Source: Curtobacterium sp. Leaf183 (GTDB taxonomy: Bacteria; Actinomycetota; Actinomycetes; Actinomycetales; Microbacteriaceae). From it: a stretch of 64,000 bases of DNA. Below the pieces are notes generated by a model, which had not been told where the DNA came from, searched no databases, and saw nothing but the letters and a program-made list of their open reading frames with translations. The stretch is taken from contig NZ_LMPO01000008.1 of assembly GCF_001424385.1 (NCBI RefSeq), positions 482,567-546,566 of the forward strand, in the 5' to 3' direction. The first letter of the stretch is position 1; every line of letters begins with the position of its first letter. The position numbers and the translations under genes are program-made. Positions 34,556-44,952 of the stretch are shown here, in pieces.

Positions 34556-35119
34556 TCAGTCGTGTGGACGTCCGGACGACGATGGTGACCGGCGCCTGGC
34601 GACGAGTGTGCCGATGCCCTGCACGACGAGGACGGACCCGGACGCAGCGAGGACGACCATCACGATGACCGAGTCAGCGGAAGGGCCGCCAGCGACGAGC
34701 CTCGCGATGCCGAGCGCCAGGAAGACGCCCCCCATCACGATGACGACCACCGGGTTCTGGGCGACGAAGAACCGACGCCCACCGTTCGCGTCGGCGACGG
34801 CCTGCGACCGCGCCTTCGAGACCGAGTCAGGGTCGCGTCCCGCTCGACGGTCCGCTGCGCGACGGCGCGTCCGGACGGCGAACCAGACAGCGGCGCCGAC
34901 CACCGCGGCTGCAGAGAACGTGACCGGCGCGGCGACGTCCAAGAGACCCGCGACGAACGAGACGACGACGCCCGCCACCACCCCCGCGACCACCGCGGTC
35001 GTCCAGGTGTCAGTCCGGCCGTCCACGCCGGTGACGTACCCGGGGCGACGTGCGTAGGGATCGTGCTGCGGTCCGTCGGCGTCCTGGTCCGGGGCGCTCG
35101 AGCGCAGGTGGTCTTCCAC
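34556..35119 (-). CDS. hypothetical four-helix membrane protein
   Basis: A 187-residue protein. Two helix pairs, TTAVVAGVVAGVVVSFVAG with VTFSAAAVVGAAVWFAV and VVVIVMGGVFLALGIARLVAG with VIVMVVLAASGSVLVVQ, are separated by a basic cytoplasmic segment (TRRRAADRRAGRDPDSVSKARSQ). The GTG at 35119 is the likely start; the arginine-rich extension beyond was rejected. No family recognised. Confidence 0.65.
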   Translation of the reverse strand: MEDHLRSSAPDQDADGPQHDPYARRPGYVTGVDGRTDTWTTAVVAGVVAGVVVSFVAGLLDVAAPVTFSAAAVVGAAVWFAVRTRRRAADRRAGRDPDSVSKARSQAVADANGGRRFFVAQNPVVVIVMGGVFLALGIARLVAGGPSADSVIVMVVLAASGSVLVVQGIGTLVARRRSPSSSGRPHD

Positions 35120-35181
35120 GCTCGCCAAGCTCGTCGCAGGCTGCGGCGATGAGGACGGCAGGGGTCGTCGCCGGTGCGGGC

Positions 35182-36668
<1,487 letters not shown>

Positions 36669-36748
36669 CACCGCCTGAGCCGATGGACGGGGTCCGATGG
36701 CACGGGGGTGGAGCTGACCGGCCGCGGCCGCCGACGGCCATCCGGTCG

Positions 36749-38302
36749 CTAGCGCAGGTCCCGGTGCCGCACGGCGATCGCCGCGAGCAGACCCAGGGCG
36801 GCGGCGACCAGCACCAGGAGGATCGTCTGCCAGACGTGCGCCGCACCGTCCGGTGCCTGCGGGACGACCGCGAACGGTGATGCCAGGAGCGCGTCCGCCG
36901 GCAGCAGGCGGAACTCGACCGCGAACTCCAGCGCTTGGAACGCAGCCACGACCGTGTACGCGACCACCGCCGCCGCGCGCGGGATGATCGCCAGGAGCAC
37001 CGCCCCCAGCGTGATGAACACCCACGGCGCCGGCGATCGCAGGACACCGGCGGCGGCTGTCGGAGCGAAGCGCTCAGGGAACGTGCCCAGCGACGCGGTC
37101 GCGATCCCCAGCCCGAAGGCCAGCAGGACGGTCGCCGCGCCGAGCACTGCCGCGGCGACGTGGGCGAGCAGCCAGCGGTCGCGCCCGACGGGGCGGGACA
37201 ACACTGCTTCTGCGCGCCCGGACGCGACCTCGCCGCGCAGTCGCAGGACCACCTGGAGGCCGAGGACCGTCGCGAAGAGCGGTGCGAGGTACAGGGCGAC
37301 GTCGACGAGCCCGGAGCCGCTGCCCGCTCCGCTCCCGAGCGCGAGCTCGACCTGCGTGTCGACGGTCGTGGCGACGCCGCCGATCAGGACCCCCACCACG
37401 AGTGCGCCGACGCCCCAGCCCAAGATCGTCCCCCGGGTGGTCCGCAGGGCGAGCGACACCGGGCCGCGCAGCGATCTCCCCGCCCGAGCGGGGCCGGTGC
37501 GCTCCGCGACCATCCCGGCGCCCAGGTCCCGGTTCGCGGCGACCCGGACGGCCACGGCCGCCAGGAGCGCGGCCAGCGCCAGTGCCGGCAACAGCATGGC
37601 GGCGTCGTCGGCGGCGAAGGGACGGACGGCGGAGATCCAGCCGAACGGTGAGAGCCAGAAGGCGTCTCCGCCGATGACGTCGCCGGCGCCGCGCAGCAGG
37701 AAGCAGGCCGCCACGACGGCGATCGCGACACCCGTGGCTCCCCGGGCAGTCCGCATGAGCTGCCCGGTCACCGCCGCGAGCGACGCTCCGAGCAGTCCGG
37801 TCATCGTGATCTGCGCGCCGGCGAGTGTCGAGCCCAGGACACCGGCTCCGGAGCCGATGAACCCCGAGGTCACGATGGCCCCGGCGAGCAGGGAGCCCGC
37901 GGCCGTGACGACGAGCACCGCCACGAGCGGCGCGGCGCGTCCGATCGCCGCCGATCCGGACAGCTCGCTGGTCCCGTCCTCCTCGGTCGCCCGGGTGTTC
38001 CGGACGACGGTGAAGACCGACGCGAGGCTGATGAAGATCGTCGCTGCGCCGAGGATCCGCCACAGTTCGACGCCCCCGGGATCGACGCTGGCGACGGGCC
38101 CGATGATGAACAACTCCCCGGCGCTACGGTTGACGGAGGAGGCGAGCGCCTCTCGGCTCGCCCGTGTCGGGTACGTCGAGGCGATCCCGGCGGCCACCAG
38201 GAGCGCCAGCAGCGCGGTCAGCACGTACCAGGCGGACCCGTGCACACGTTCTCGGCGGAGCACGAGGTGGAGGGACGACCGGAGTCCCGTGACGGCGTTC
38301 AC
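36749..38302 (-). CDS. ABC-2 type exporter permease (polyketide-exporter-like)
   Basis: A 517-residue permease with about 12 hydrophobic segments in two similar halves, as in actinobacterial exporters annotated as polyketide antibiotic exporters. The sequence SREALASSVNRSAGELFIIGP in the first loop and EAVLSRPVGRDRWLLAH in the second half are typical. The GTG overlaps the ATPase stop by 4 bp. With the ATPase it should form a drug or antimicrobial exporter. The cargo is unknown. Confidence 0.9.
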   Translation of the reverse strand: MNAVTGLRSSLHLVLRRERVHGSAWYVLTALLALLVAAGIASTYPTRASREALASSVNRSAGELFIIGPVASVDPGGVELWRILGAATIFISLASVFTVVRNTRATEEDGTSELSGSAAIGRAAPLVAVLVVTAAGSLLAGAIVTSGFIGSGAGVLGSTLAGAQITMTGLLGASLAAVTGQLMRTARGATGVAIAVVAACFLLRGAGDVIGGDAFWLSPFGWISAVRPFAADDAAMLLPALALAALLAAVAVRVAANRDLGAGMVAERTGPARAGRSLRGPVSLALRTTRGTILGWGVGALVVGVLIGGVATTVDTQVELALGSGAGSGSGLVDVALYLAPLFATVLGLQVVLRLRGEVASGRAEAVLSRPVGRDRWLLAHVAAAVLGAATVLLAFGLGIATASLGTFPERFAPTAAAGVLRSPAPWVFITLGAVLLAIIPRAAAVVAYTVVAAFQALEFAVEFRLLPADALLASPFAVVPQAPDGAAHVWQTILLVLVAAALGLLAAIAVRHRDLR

Positions 38303-39210
38303 GCGCTCGCGACCGGTCGGGTCTCCGCACCGCTGGCACGGTCGTACCAGTGCAGGAAGAGGTCCTCCAGTGTGGGCGGGGCGACGCTGAGCGTCTCGAT
38401 GCCGGCCGCTGCGAGTCGAGTCATGACGTCGTCGAGACGCGTCGTGGTCAGGGTGACCCGGAGTCCGTCGACGCGGACGTCCGCCACCCCGGGGGTCGCT
38501 TCCAGGCCGACGGGAGGGCGGGCGAGGGTCGCAGTGACGACCGTCGACGCGTGCCCGCGCAGCTCCCCGAGGGTGCCGGTGTCGACCACCCTGCCGTCCC
38601 GGACGACGCTGACACGGTCGCAGAGCTGCTCCACCTCCGACAGGATGTGGCTGGAGAGCAGGACCGTCCGCCCGGCGGCGCGGGCCTCGCGGACGCAGTC
38701 CTTGAACACCGCCTCCATCAGCGGGTCGAGTCCCGAGGTGGGCTCGTCGAGGACCAGCAGGTCGGTCGTGACGCTCAGCGCCGAGATCAGACCCACCTTC
38801 TGACGGTTCCCCTTGGAGTACGTGCGGGATCGCTTGCTGGGATCGAGGTCGAAGCGCTCGACCAGCTCGTCACGCTTGGCCCGGTCCTCACCACCGTGCA
38901 TGCGGGCGAGGAGGTCGATGACTTCCCCTCCCGTCAGGTTCGGCCACAGACTGACGTCTCCCGGCACGTACGCCAGACGGGCTCGGACCGCCGGGGCAGA
39001 CGACCACGGGTCCTGTCCGAAGACCCGCGCCCGGCCGCCGTCGGCGTGCAGCATCCCGAGCAGCACCCGGATGATCGTGGACTTGCCCGCACCGTTCGGC
39101 CCCAGCAGTCCGTGCACCTCGCCCTGCCGGACCGAGAGGGTCACGCCGTCGAGCGCCCGGACGCGGCCGAAGGACTTGGTGATCCCGTCCAGCTCGACGA
39201 TGTCGGTCAT
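38299..39210 (-). CDS. ABC exporter ATP-binding protein
   Basis: A 303-residue ATPase. Walker A is GLLGPNGAGKST at about 34-45; the signature is YSKGNRQK instead of LSGGQ, a variant usual in this exporter group; Walker B with the catalytic glutamate is LLVLDEPTSGLD, and the H-loop is SSHILSEVEQ. The C-terminal 80 residues form the accessory domain of DrrA-like proteins. It is first in a two-gene operon facing a MarR/GbsR-type regulator, across the repeat site at 39230-39248. Confidence 0.95.
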   Translation of the reverse strand: MTDIVELDGITKSFGRVRALDGVTLSVRQGEVHGLLGPNGAGKSTIIRVLLGMLHADGGRARVFGQDPWSSAPAVRARLAYVPGDVSLWPNLTGGEVIDLLARMHGGEDRAKRDELVERFDLDPSKRSRTYSKGNRQKVGLISALSVTTDLLVLDEPTSGLDPLMEAVFKDCVREARAAGRTVLLSSHILSEVEQLCDRVSVVRDGRVVDTGTLGELRGHASTVVTATLARPPVGLEATPGVADVRVDGLRVTLTTTRLDDVMTRLAAAGIETLSVAPPTLEDLFLHWYDRASGAETRPVASA

Positions 39211-39229
39211 GGTCGCGACAGTACACGCG

Positions 39230-39248
39230 ATTCATGAAGTTCGTGAAT
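39230..39248. promoter_or_regulatory. repeated TTCRTGAA operator between exporter and regulator
   Basis: TTCATGAA (39231-39238) and TTCGTGAA (39240-39247) lie in tandem, together giving ATTCA-N9-TGAAT. The site lies between the divergent ATPase gene and the regulator gene and is the likely target of the latter. Confidence 0.65.
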
Positions 39249-39297
39249 TCTGTGTAGTGCATGTACCGTCGTCGCATGGGATGCACCGAGGTCCACC

Positions 39298-39747
39298 GTG
39301 GCTGACGACGACGACAGGTTCGTCGAACGGTTCGCCGACGTGCTCGCCCGCTCCGGGTGGCCGCGGATGTCAGCGCGGATCTTCGCGAGCCTGATGGCGA
39401 CGGCGGGCGGGGTCTCCACTGCGGCGGAGCTGTCGGCAGCCCTCGGCGTCGGAGCGTCGGCCGTCTCGAACGGGGCGAAGATGCTGCGGTCGCTCAGCCT
39501 GGTCGACGTGACCCGCCAGAACGATCGGCAGATCGCGTACGAGGTGCGCCCCGACGCCTGGATGGAGGCCGTCGCGCACCAGGACAGCGCGCTGCGCGAC
39601 CTCGAGGGCATCCTGACGGACGGCGCGCGGACGGCCAGCGACTCCAGGACGTCGGCCCGTCTCCTCGAGACGGCCGACTTCTTCGCCTTCCTGCGCGCAG
39701 AGCTCCCGCAGATCGTCACGCGCTGGCGGCAGACCCGGCAGCAGTGA
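39298..39747 (+). CDS. MarR/GbsR-like transcriptional regulator
   Basis: A 149-residue winged-helix protein. FADVLARSGWPRMSARIFASLMATAGGVSTAAELSAALGVGASAVSNGAKML resembles the GbsR branch, where the N-terminal helix precedes the DNA-binding fold. It starts at GTG 39298 after GAGG and is divergent from the ABC exporter genes, the usual setting for a repressor of a drug exporter. The TTCRTGAA repeats between them are its likely operator. It ends at a bidirectional palindrome. Confidence 0.87.
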   Translation: MADDDDRFVERFADVLARSGWPRMSARIFASLMATAGGVSTAAELSAALGVGASAVSNGAKMLRSLSLVDVTRQNDRQIAYEVRPDAWMEAVAHQDSALRDLEGILTDGARTASDSRTSARLLETADFFAFLRAELPQIVTRWRQTRQQ

Positions 39748-39779
39748 CGGGGACCACGCCGTCGAGCGCGTCGGGGGCC

Positions 39780-39827
39780 GACGGACAGGAGGCCCGGTGC
39801 CAGCTGGCACCGGGCCTCCCGTCCGTC
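39780..39827. terminator. 48-bp near-perfect palindrome at convergent junction
   Basis: Arms of 24 bp match at 23 positions; the centre is GGTGCCAGCTGGCACC. It lies between the convergent regulator (ends 39747) and arabinofuranosidase (ends 39835) genes and would work in both directions. Close relatives occur at 51268, 57748 and 61330. Confidence 0.8.
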
Positions 39828-39834
39828 ACGCGGT

Positions 39835-41721
39835 TCAGTTGAAGCTGAACACCTGCGGCGCCTGGTTGTTGCAGTCGTAGAGCTGCAGCGGCGTCGTGTT
39901 CGCGGTGTTGCCCGACGGGACGTCGAGGCAGCGACCGGACTGCGGGTTCAGCACGGAGCCGTTCGCCTGCGGCACCCACTGCTGGCCACCGACGCCGTTG
40001 CACGAGTACAGCTCCAGATGCGTGCCGTTCGCGGTGGCGTTGCCGTCGATGTCCAGGCACCGCCCGAGCGTCCGGATCGTGTGGTCGGCGGCGTTGTAGG
40101 CCCACTGCTGGTCCGTCGTCTGCTCGTCGGTCAGCAGCGTCTGGCAGTCGTAGACCTGGACCTGCTGGCCGTTCTGCTGCAGGTCGTTGCCGGCCACGTC
40201 GACGCACTTCGCCCCGATGGTCTTGATCGGGACCGCGGCGACGAACCGCTGCGCCTGGTTGCCGTTGCAGTCGTAGATCTGCAGCGCCGTGCCGTTCGCG
40301 GTGTTGCCCGACGGGTCGTCGAGGCAGCGTCCGGACTGCGGGTTCTTGATCGACCCGTCCGGCTGCACGATCCACTGCTGGCCTCCAGCGCCGTTGCAGT
40401 CGTAGAGCTCGACGTGCGTGCCGTTCGCGGTGCCGTTCCCGTTGACGTCGAGGCACCGTCCGAGCGTGCTCAGGGTGTGCGCGCCGTAGACGTTGCCGAG
40501 CCAGTGCTGGTCGGCGGCGAGCGTCTTGCAGTCGTACAGCTGCACGACCGCGGTGTTGCCGCCCGTGTCGTCACCGGCGACGTCGACGCATTTGCCACCG
40601 GGGCCGGTGATCGCCGCCCCCGGGCCGCCGCCGGTGGAGACGCCCTGGTAGTTCTGCGCGACGACGTTCGCCTGCACGGCGTTGTCGGCCGCGTCGGAGG
40701 AGTAGCCGGTGGTCATGACGCCCTCGAAGAAGGACTGCGTTCCGCGGTTCGAGTTGTCCCCGCCGGCGCCGAGCACGATCGAGCCCTCGAGCTTCATGGG
40801 CGTGTAGCCCTGGCCGTCGCCGTCCTTGTCGGTCGGCAGCGCCCCCTCGTACCACTTCGACAACGAGCCGGACTGCGCGTTCCCGCCCTTGAGTGCGAAG
40901 TTCGCGACGCCGTCGTTCTTGAGCAGCGCGGTCACGAACTTCGACGTGTTGCCGGTGTTCGCGGTGTTGATCGCGGTCTTGCCCTCGTAGACGCCGTTCT
41001 CCAGGTCTGCCTGCACCCACGGACCGCGTCCGGCGCTGCCCGTGCCGTTGAGCATCGACAGGTTGAGGGCGTCCATGTGCCCCTTGCCGGTGTCCTTCGA
41101 CTGGGTCTCGACGTTGCCGAAGTCGGAACAGCAGCCGTGGTTCACGTTCGTGCCGCTGGCGACCTCGTACATCGACTCCGGGCTGGCGCCGCGCGCCGTG
41201 CCCTTGGCGACCGTGCTCGAGATCCGGTAGGCGACCTGCTGCGGCATGTAGATGCCGTACGCCTTGTGCCCGGCCACCGTGACCGGCAGCGCACCGGCGT
41301 CGGCCGCGTGGTTCGCCGGACCGGCGTCCCCGGCCCCGGCGACCGTCAGGTCGTTGTGGTTGGACGTCTGGTCGTAGATCTTCGGGATGGTGCAGGTCGT
41401 GCCGGAGCAGAACGAGTCCTGCGCGGCGGCGTTGGCGTACCCGCCGGCGGCGAGCAGCCCGACGTTGGTGGTCGCGCCGTCCGAGGCGCGCTGCACCTGG
41501 TACAGCGGCCCGTTGTACGACGAGGACAGCGCCCGGGTGGAGCTGTACGCGGCGACACACGCGGTGCCGGCGCCGGCGTAGGTGTCGCAGGGGCCGTTGG
41601 TGGCGGCGGCGGCGCTGCCCACGCCGGTCGTCGCTGCGAAGAGGCTCCCGGTGACGAGAGCCAGGGCCCCGAGTGCCGCGGCGACGATGCGCCGAGGTCT
41701 CGAGATCGATCCGATGTGCAT
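39835..41721 (-). CDS. secreted GH54 alpha-L-arabinofuranosidase with two ricin-B lectin domains
   Basis: A 628-residue exported enzyme. The signal peptide (about 1-41) has a basic start, a hydrophobic core and ends near SAAAAT. The GH54 catalytic domain (about 43-360) begins GPCDTYAGAGTACVAAYSSTRAL; the probable nucleophile is E241 in QADLENGVYEG and the acid/base D322 in GAGGDNSN. Two ricin-B lectin domains follow (about 370-500 and 505-628), each with QxW-type repeats and paired cysteines. They replace the CBM42 of the fungal enzymes. It removes arabinose side chains from arabinoxylan outside the cell. A LacI operator lies upstream (41801-41816). Confidence 0.93.
   Translation of the reverse strand: MHIGSISRPRRIVAAALGALALVTGSLFAATTGVGSAAAATNGPCDTYAGAGTACVAAYSSTRALSSSYNGPLYQVQRASDGATTNVGLLAAGGYANAAAQDSFCSGTTCTIPKIYDQTSNHNDLTVAGAGDAGPANHAADAGALPVTVAGHKAYGIYMPQQVAYRISSTVAKGTARGASPESMYEVASGTNVNHGCCSDFGNVETQSKDTGKGHMDALNLSMLNGTGSAGRGPWVQADLENGVYEGKTAINTANTGNTSKFVTALLKNDGVANFALKGGNAQSGSLSKWYEGALPTDKDGDGQGYTPMKLEGSIVLGAGGDNSNRGTQSFFEGVMTTGYSSDAADNAVQANVVAQNYQGVSTGGGPGAAITGPGGKCVDVAGDDTGGNTAVVQLYDCKTLAADQHWLGNVYGAHTLSTLGRCLDVNGNGTANGTHVELYDCNGAGGQQWIVQPDGSIKNPQSGRCLDDPSGNTANGTALQIYDCNGNQAQRFVAAVPIKTIGAKCVDVAGNDLQQNGQQVQVYDCQTLLTDEQTTDQQWAYNAADHTIRTLGRCLDIDGNATANGTHLELYSCNGVGGQQWVPQANGSVLNPQSGRCLDVPSGNTANTTPLQLYDCNNQAPQVFSFN
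39893..40350. repeat. direct DNA repeat within lectin-domain coding region
   Basis: Segments near 39893-39951 and 40292-40350 (offset 399 bp, 133 codons) are nearly identical, reflecting a domain duplication of the ricin-B module. High DNA identity suggests recent duplication or gene conversion. Confidence 0.8.
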
Positions 41722-41800
41722 GTGCGGTTCCTTCCGAGCGTCGTTGCTTGGGGATGTGGTCGACCGTCGGCACCGGGGGAACCTGATCGGCCCCTCATCT

Positions 41801-41816
41801 GCTTAATCGATTAACC
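41801..41816. promoter_or_regulatory. ATCGAT-centred LacI operator before arabinofuranosidase
   Basis: GCTTAATCGATTAACC matches the two sites at 29629 and 29662 in sequence and length. It lies 80-95 bp before the start codon at 41721. It links this gene to the LacI protein at 28554-29603. Confidence 0.75.
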
Positions 41817-41913
41817 ACGACCAGCATACCGCGGACGCACGTCAGGGTGTGAGCCCCCGACAGCGCCGACCGGACAGCGTCCGCCGGCGAGGACACCGAC
41901 CAGGAGGCCCACG

Positions 41914-42354
41914 GTGCGCACCCGGACTCGTCTCGGCATCGGGGCGGCTGCGGTCGCCGTCGTGGTCGGCGCGGTGGTGGTCGTGAACGTCCGCGGGCCC
42001 TCCGGCGCATCGGCTCCGCTGCCGGCCGACGGCGCCTCGGCAGGCACCGTCGCCGCAGCGTTCCTCGACGCGGCGGTGCGGCACGACTGCGGATCACTGC
42101 GATCGCTGTCGCGTCCCGACGACACGCGATGGTGCCCATCGAGCCTCTGGGAGCGGTGGCAGGGCGACGACCCGCGCATGACGTCGTGGCGGCGGCTCCG
42201 CTCCGGGTCGGACACCGGCGACGCGGAGCGGTGCTTCGTGTTCGAGATGCGCGAATCCGGCGTGACGGGCATGGAACCCGGCACGGCGACGTGGGGGCTG
42301 TGCCTGCACCGCGCCTCGGGGACCTGGCGGGTGGCCGAGGAGGGCGTCGGCTGA
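41914..42354 (+). CDS. membrane-anchored or secreted hypothetical protein
   Basis: A 146-residue protein. A basic N-terminus and one hydrophobic segment (about 8-26: IGAAAVAVVVGAVVVVNV) form a signal anchor. The outer part has a helix TVAAAFLDAAVRHDCGSLRSL like the small stress/DUF4878-type folds, three or four cysteines and a final strand WGLCLHRASGTWRVAEEG. The GTG follows an AGGAGG site. Function unknown; it is divergent from the arabinofuranosidase gene. Confidence 0.75.
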   Translation: MRTRTRLGIGAAAVAVVVGAVVVVNVRGPSGASAPLPADGASAGTVAAAFLDAAVRHDCGSLRSLSRPDDTRWCPSSLWERWQGDDPRMTSWRRLRSGSDTGDAERCFVFEMRESGVTGMEPGTATWGLCLHRASGTWRVAEEGVG

Positions 42355-42447
42355 GGTCAGCCGCGCACCACGTTCCTCGGACGTGCCCCGGGCCGCCGCG
42401 CCGCGATGCCGCCTGATCCACGGCGTCCCGACGCGACGACCCGGGTG

Positions 42448-44952
42448 TCAGTCGGCCGTCCAGGTGACTACACGCGGATCCGCCAGCCCGATCTCGTGCA
42501 CCGGCCCGGTCACGCGCAGCACCGCGCGGTCCGTGGCCGAGCCGGCCACGGGCGCTGCGACCGCCGCGTCACCGACCGCGACGATCCCGCCGGAGCCGAG
42601 CGGGCCTCCCGATCGGGACGCCGCCGCGTGCGACGCGACCCAGACCTGGACGTCCCCCGGCTCGACGACCCGGCGCAGGTCACGGCCGCTGAAGGCGAAC
42701 CGCTGCACCGGCACGGTGAAGCACACGCGCCGGGTCTGGTCAGCGGGGACCGCCACGCGCGCGTAGCCGAGGAGCTGGACGACCGGACGGGTGACGCTCG
42801 CGTGCACGTCGTGGCCGTAGAGCTGCACGACGTCGGCGCCGTCGCGCGAGCCGGTGTTCCGGACCGTGACCGTCGCGGTGAACGTGCCGTCGGTGGTGAC
42901 GGCGTCGTCGACGACCAGGTCCTCGTACGCGAACGACGTGAACGACAGGCCGAAGCCGAACGGCCGGACCGGTGTCGAGTCGGCGGCCGTGACGTCCGAG
43001 GGGCCGCCGAGCCGCGGGTGCAGGTACGTGTACGGCTGTGCGCCGGCTGCCCGCGGCAGCGAGACGGGCAGACGACCGGAGGGCTCCGCGGCACCGCTGA
43101 GCAGGTCGGCGATCGCGAGTCCCCCGCCCTCGCCCGGGAAGAACGCCTGGACGACGGCGGACGGACGGGGCCCGATGCCGTCGAGCGCCCAGCCGATCGC
43201 GTACGGGCGGCCCGTGAGCAGGACCATGACGGTCGGTGTGCCGGTGGCGACGACGGCCTCGACCAGCTCGCGCTGCACGCCGGGCAGGTCGAGCGAGGCG
43301 GTGTCGTTGCCCTCGCCGACGGTGCCGCGACCGAACAGCCCGGCCTGGTCGCCGACGACGACCACGGCGACCTCGGCATCACGTGCGACCGCGGCGGCGG
43401 CCTCGATGCCCGAGCGGTCGTCGCCCTCGACGGCACAGCCGACCGCGGACGAGACCGCGTCGCCCAGGGTCTGCTGCAGCGCCTCGAGCACGGTCGGGAT
43501 CGCGAAGCCGAGCGGCAGGTCGGGGTGGGTCGCGAGCACGTGGTTCGCGAACGAGTAGCAGCCCTGCAGGGCCTCGGGGCGGTGGGCGTTCGGGCCGATC
43601 ACCGCCACCGAGGTCTGCGGGCCCGCATCCGCCGAGGCGGTTGCGGCGTCGCGGCCCCGCAGGGGCAGGACACCGTCGTTCGACAGCAGCACGAGCGACT
43701 CGGCAGCCAGGCGGCGTGCCAGGTCCCGGTGCTCCGCGGTGTCGAGGTCGATGCCGGTGGGGGCGTCGTCCTCGAACACGTCCGGGTCGAGCAACCCGAG
43801 CCGCTCCTTCTGCCGCAGGACCCGCAGCACGGCGCGGTCGACGAGCGCCTCGTCGACGACCCCGGCGCGGACGCGGTCGACCAGCGGCGCCAGGTAGGCG
43901 TCCCCGGTCGGCAGTTCGACGTCGATGCCGGCGGTGAGCGCCATCGCGGCGGCCTCGCCCCGGTCGGCGGCGATGCCGTGCATGACCTCGAGGAACGCGA
44001 CGGAGAAGTAGTCGGCGACGACGGTGCCGTCGAAGCCCAGCTGGTCCCGCAGCACCCCGGTCAGCAGGTCGACGTTGGCCGCGACCGGCACCCCGTCGAT
44101 CTCGGCGTAGGAGTTCATCACCGACCGGGCACCGCCGTCGAGCAGGGCCATCGCGAACGGGGGCAGGAAGACGTCGGCGAGTTCGCGTGCCCCGGCGTGC
44201 ACGGGCGCGTGGTTGCGGCCGGCCTGCGACGCCGAGTACCCCAGGAAGTGCTTGAGCGTCGCGTCGACACCCGCTCCCTGCAGGCCGCGCACGTACGCGG
44301 TGCCGACCGTGCCCACCAGGTAGGGGTCCTCGCCGATGCACTCGTCGACCCGCCCCCAACGCGGGTCGCGGACCACGTCGAGCACGGGGGCCAGTCCCTG
44401 GTGGATGCCGAGCTGCCGCATCGACCGGCCGATGACGGCACCGACCTGTTCGACGAGCTCCGGGTCGAACGCCGCCCCCCACGCCAGCGGCGTCGGGAAC
44501 GTGGCGGCCTTCCACGCCGCCAGACCGGTCAGGCACTCCTCGTGCACGAGCGCCGGGATCCCCAGTCGGGTCTCCCGCTTCAGGCGACGCTGCTCGGTCC
44601 ACAGCCACGCGGCGCGCTTGTCGGGTTCGACGGGACGGGTGCCGTAGACGCGGGTGAACTGGCCGATGCCGTGGCGGGTGATCTCGGGCAGGGTCCCGTC
44701 GGGCGCCGCCGCCATCTCGCCCTGCATGGGCGCGACGACCCCGTTCTGGTCGAGCCAGTAGCCGACGAGCTGCGCCGTCTTCTCCTCGAGCGTCATGGAC
44801 GCCAGCAGGGCGTTGGCACGGTCGGACGGGAGGCCCGGTGCGGCCCCGTCACGCGCCTCCGGTCCGTCGACGGTCGCGGTGACCGACGTCGTCGACGCGG
44901 GTCGGGCCTCCGGTCCACCGGTCGGCGGTGCCGCGCCCTCGAGCGTGCTCAT
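42448..44952 (-). CDS. GH3 beta-glycosidase (beta-xylosidase/beta-glucosidase type)
   Basis: An 834-residue GH3 enzyme without a signal peptide. The barrel domain carries GEDPYLVG, KHFLGYS, and the nucleophile D314 in GTVVADYFSV. The second alpha/beta domain (about 430-650) includes VAVIGPNAHR and GEGNDTASLDLPG, which may supply the acid/base. A C-terminal fibronectin-III-like domain follows (FGFGLSFTSF onward). The first 45 residues are a low-complexity linker with a repeated GPEAR motif. It overlaps the permease stop by 4 bp and ends the SBP-MalF-MalG-GH3 operon, so it hydrolyses imported oligosaccharides. Confidence 0.93.
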   Translation of the reverse strand: MSTLEGAAPPTGGPEARPASTTSVTATVDGPEARDGAAPGLPSDRANALLASMTLEEKTAQLVGYWLDQNGVVAPMQGEMAAAPDGTLPEITRHGIGQFTRVYGTRPVEPDKRAAWLWTEQRRLKRETRLGIPALVHEECLTGLAAWKAATFPTPLAWGAAFDPELVEQVGAVIGRSMRQLGIHQGLAPVLDVVRDPRWGRVDECIGEDPYLVGTVGTAYVRGLQGAGVDATLKHFLGYSASQAGRNHAPVHAGARELADVFLPPFAMALLDGGARSVMNSYAEIDGVPVAANVDLLTGVLRDQLGFDGTVVADYFSVAFLEVMHGIAADRGEAAAMALTAGIDVELPTGDAYLAPLVDRVRAGVVDEALVDRAVLRVLRQKERLGLLDPDVFEDDAPTGIDLDTAEHRDLARRLAAESLVLLSNDGVLPLRGRDAATASADAGPQTSVAVIGPNAHRPEALQGCYSFANHVLATHPDLPLGFAIPTVLEALQQTLGDAVSSAVGCAVEGDDRSGIEAAAAVARDAEVAVVVVGDQAGLFGRGTVGEGNDTASLDLPGVQRELVEAVVATGTPTVMVLLTGRPYAIGWALDGIGPRPSAVVQAFFPGEGGGLAIADLLSGAAEPSGRLPVSLPRAAGAQPYTYLHPRLGGPSDVTAADSTPVRPFGFGLSFTSFAYEDLVVDDAVTTDGTFTATVTVRNTGSRDGADVVQLYGHDVHASVTRPVVQLLGYARVAVPADQTRRVCFTVPVQRFAFSGRDLRRVVEPGDVQVWVASHAAASRSGGPLGSGGIVAVGDAAVAAPVAGSATDRAVLRVTGPVHEIGLADPRVVTWTAD
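44823..44866. other. palindrome-family arms inside GH3 5' coding region
   Basis: CGGACGGGAGGC (44823-44834) and GCCTCCGGTCCG (44855-44866) pair at 11 of 12 positions and match the outer arms of the intergenic palindromes. They code the disordered N-terminus of the GH3 protein. Confidence 0.55.

Noticed and set aside
38299-39210. ATPase signature YSKGNRQK as a broken LSGGQ motif
   Set aside because: This variant is usual in the DrrA-like/polyketide exporter ATPase group, so it is not evidence of inactivation.
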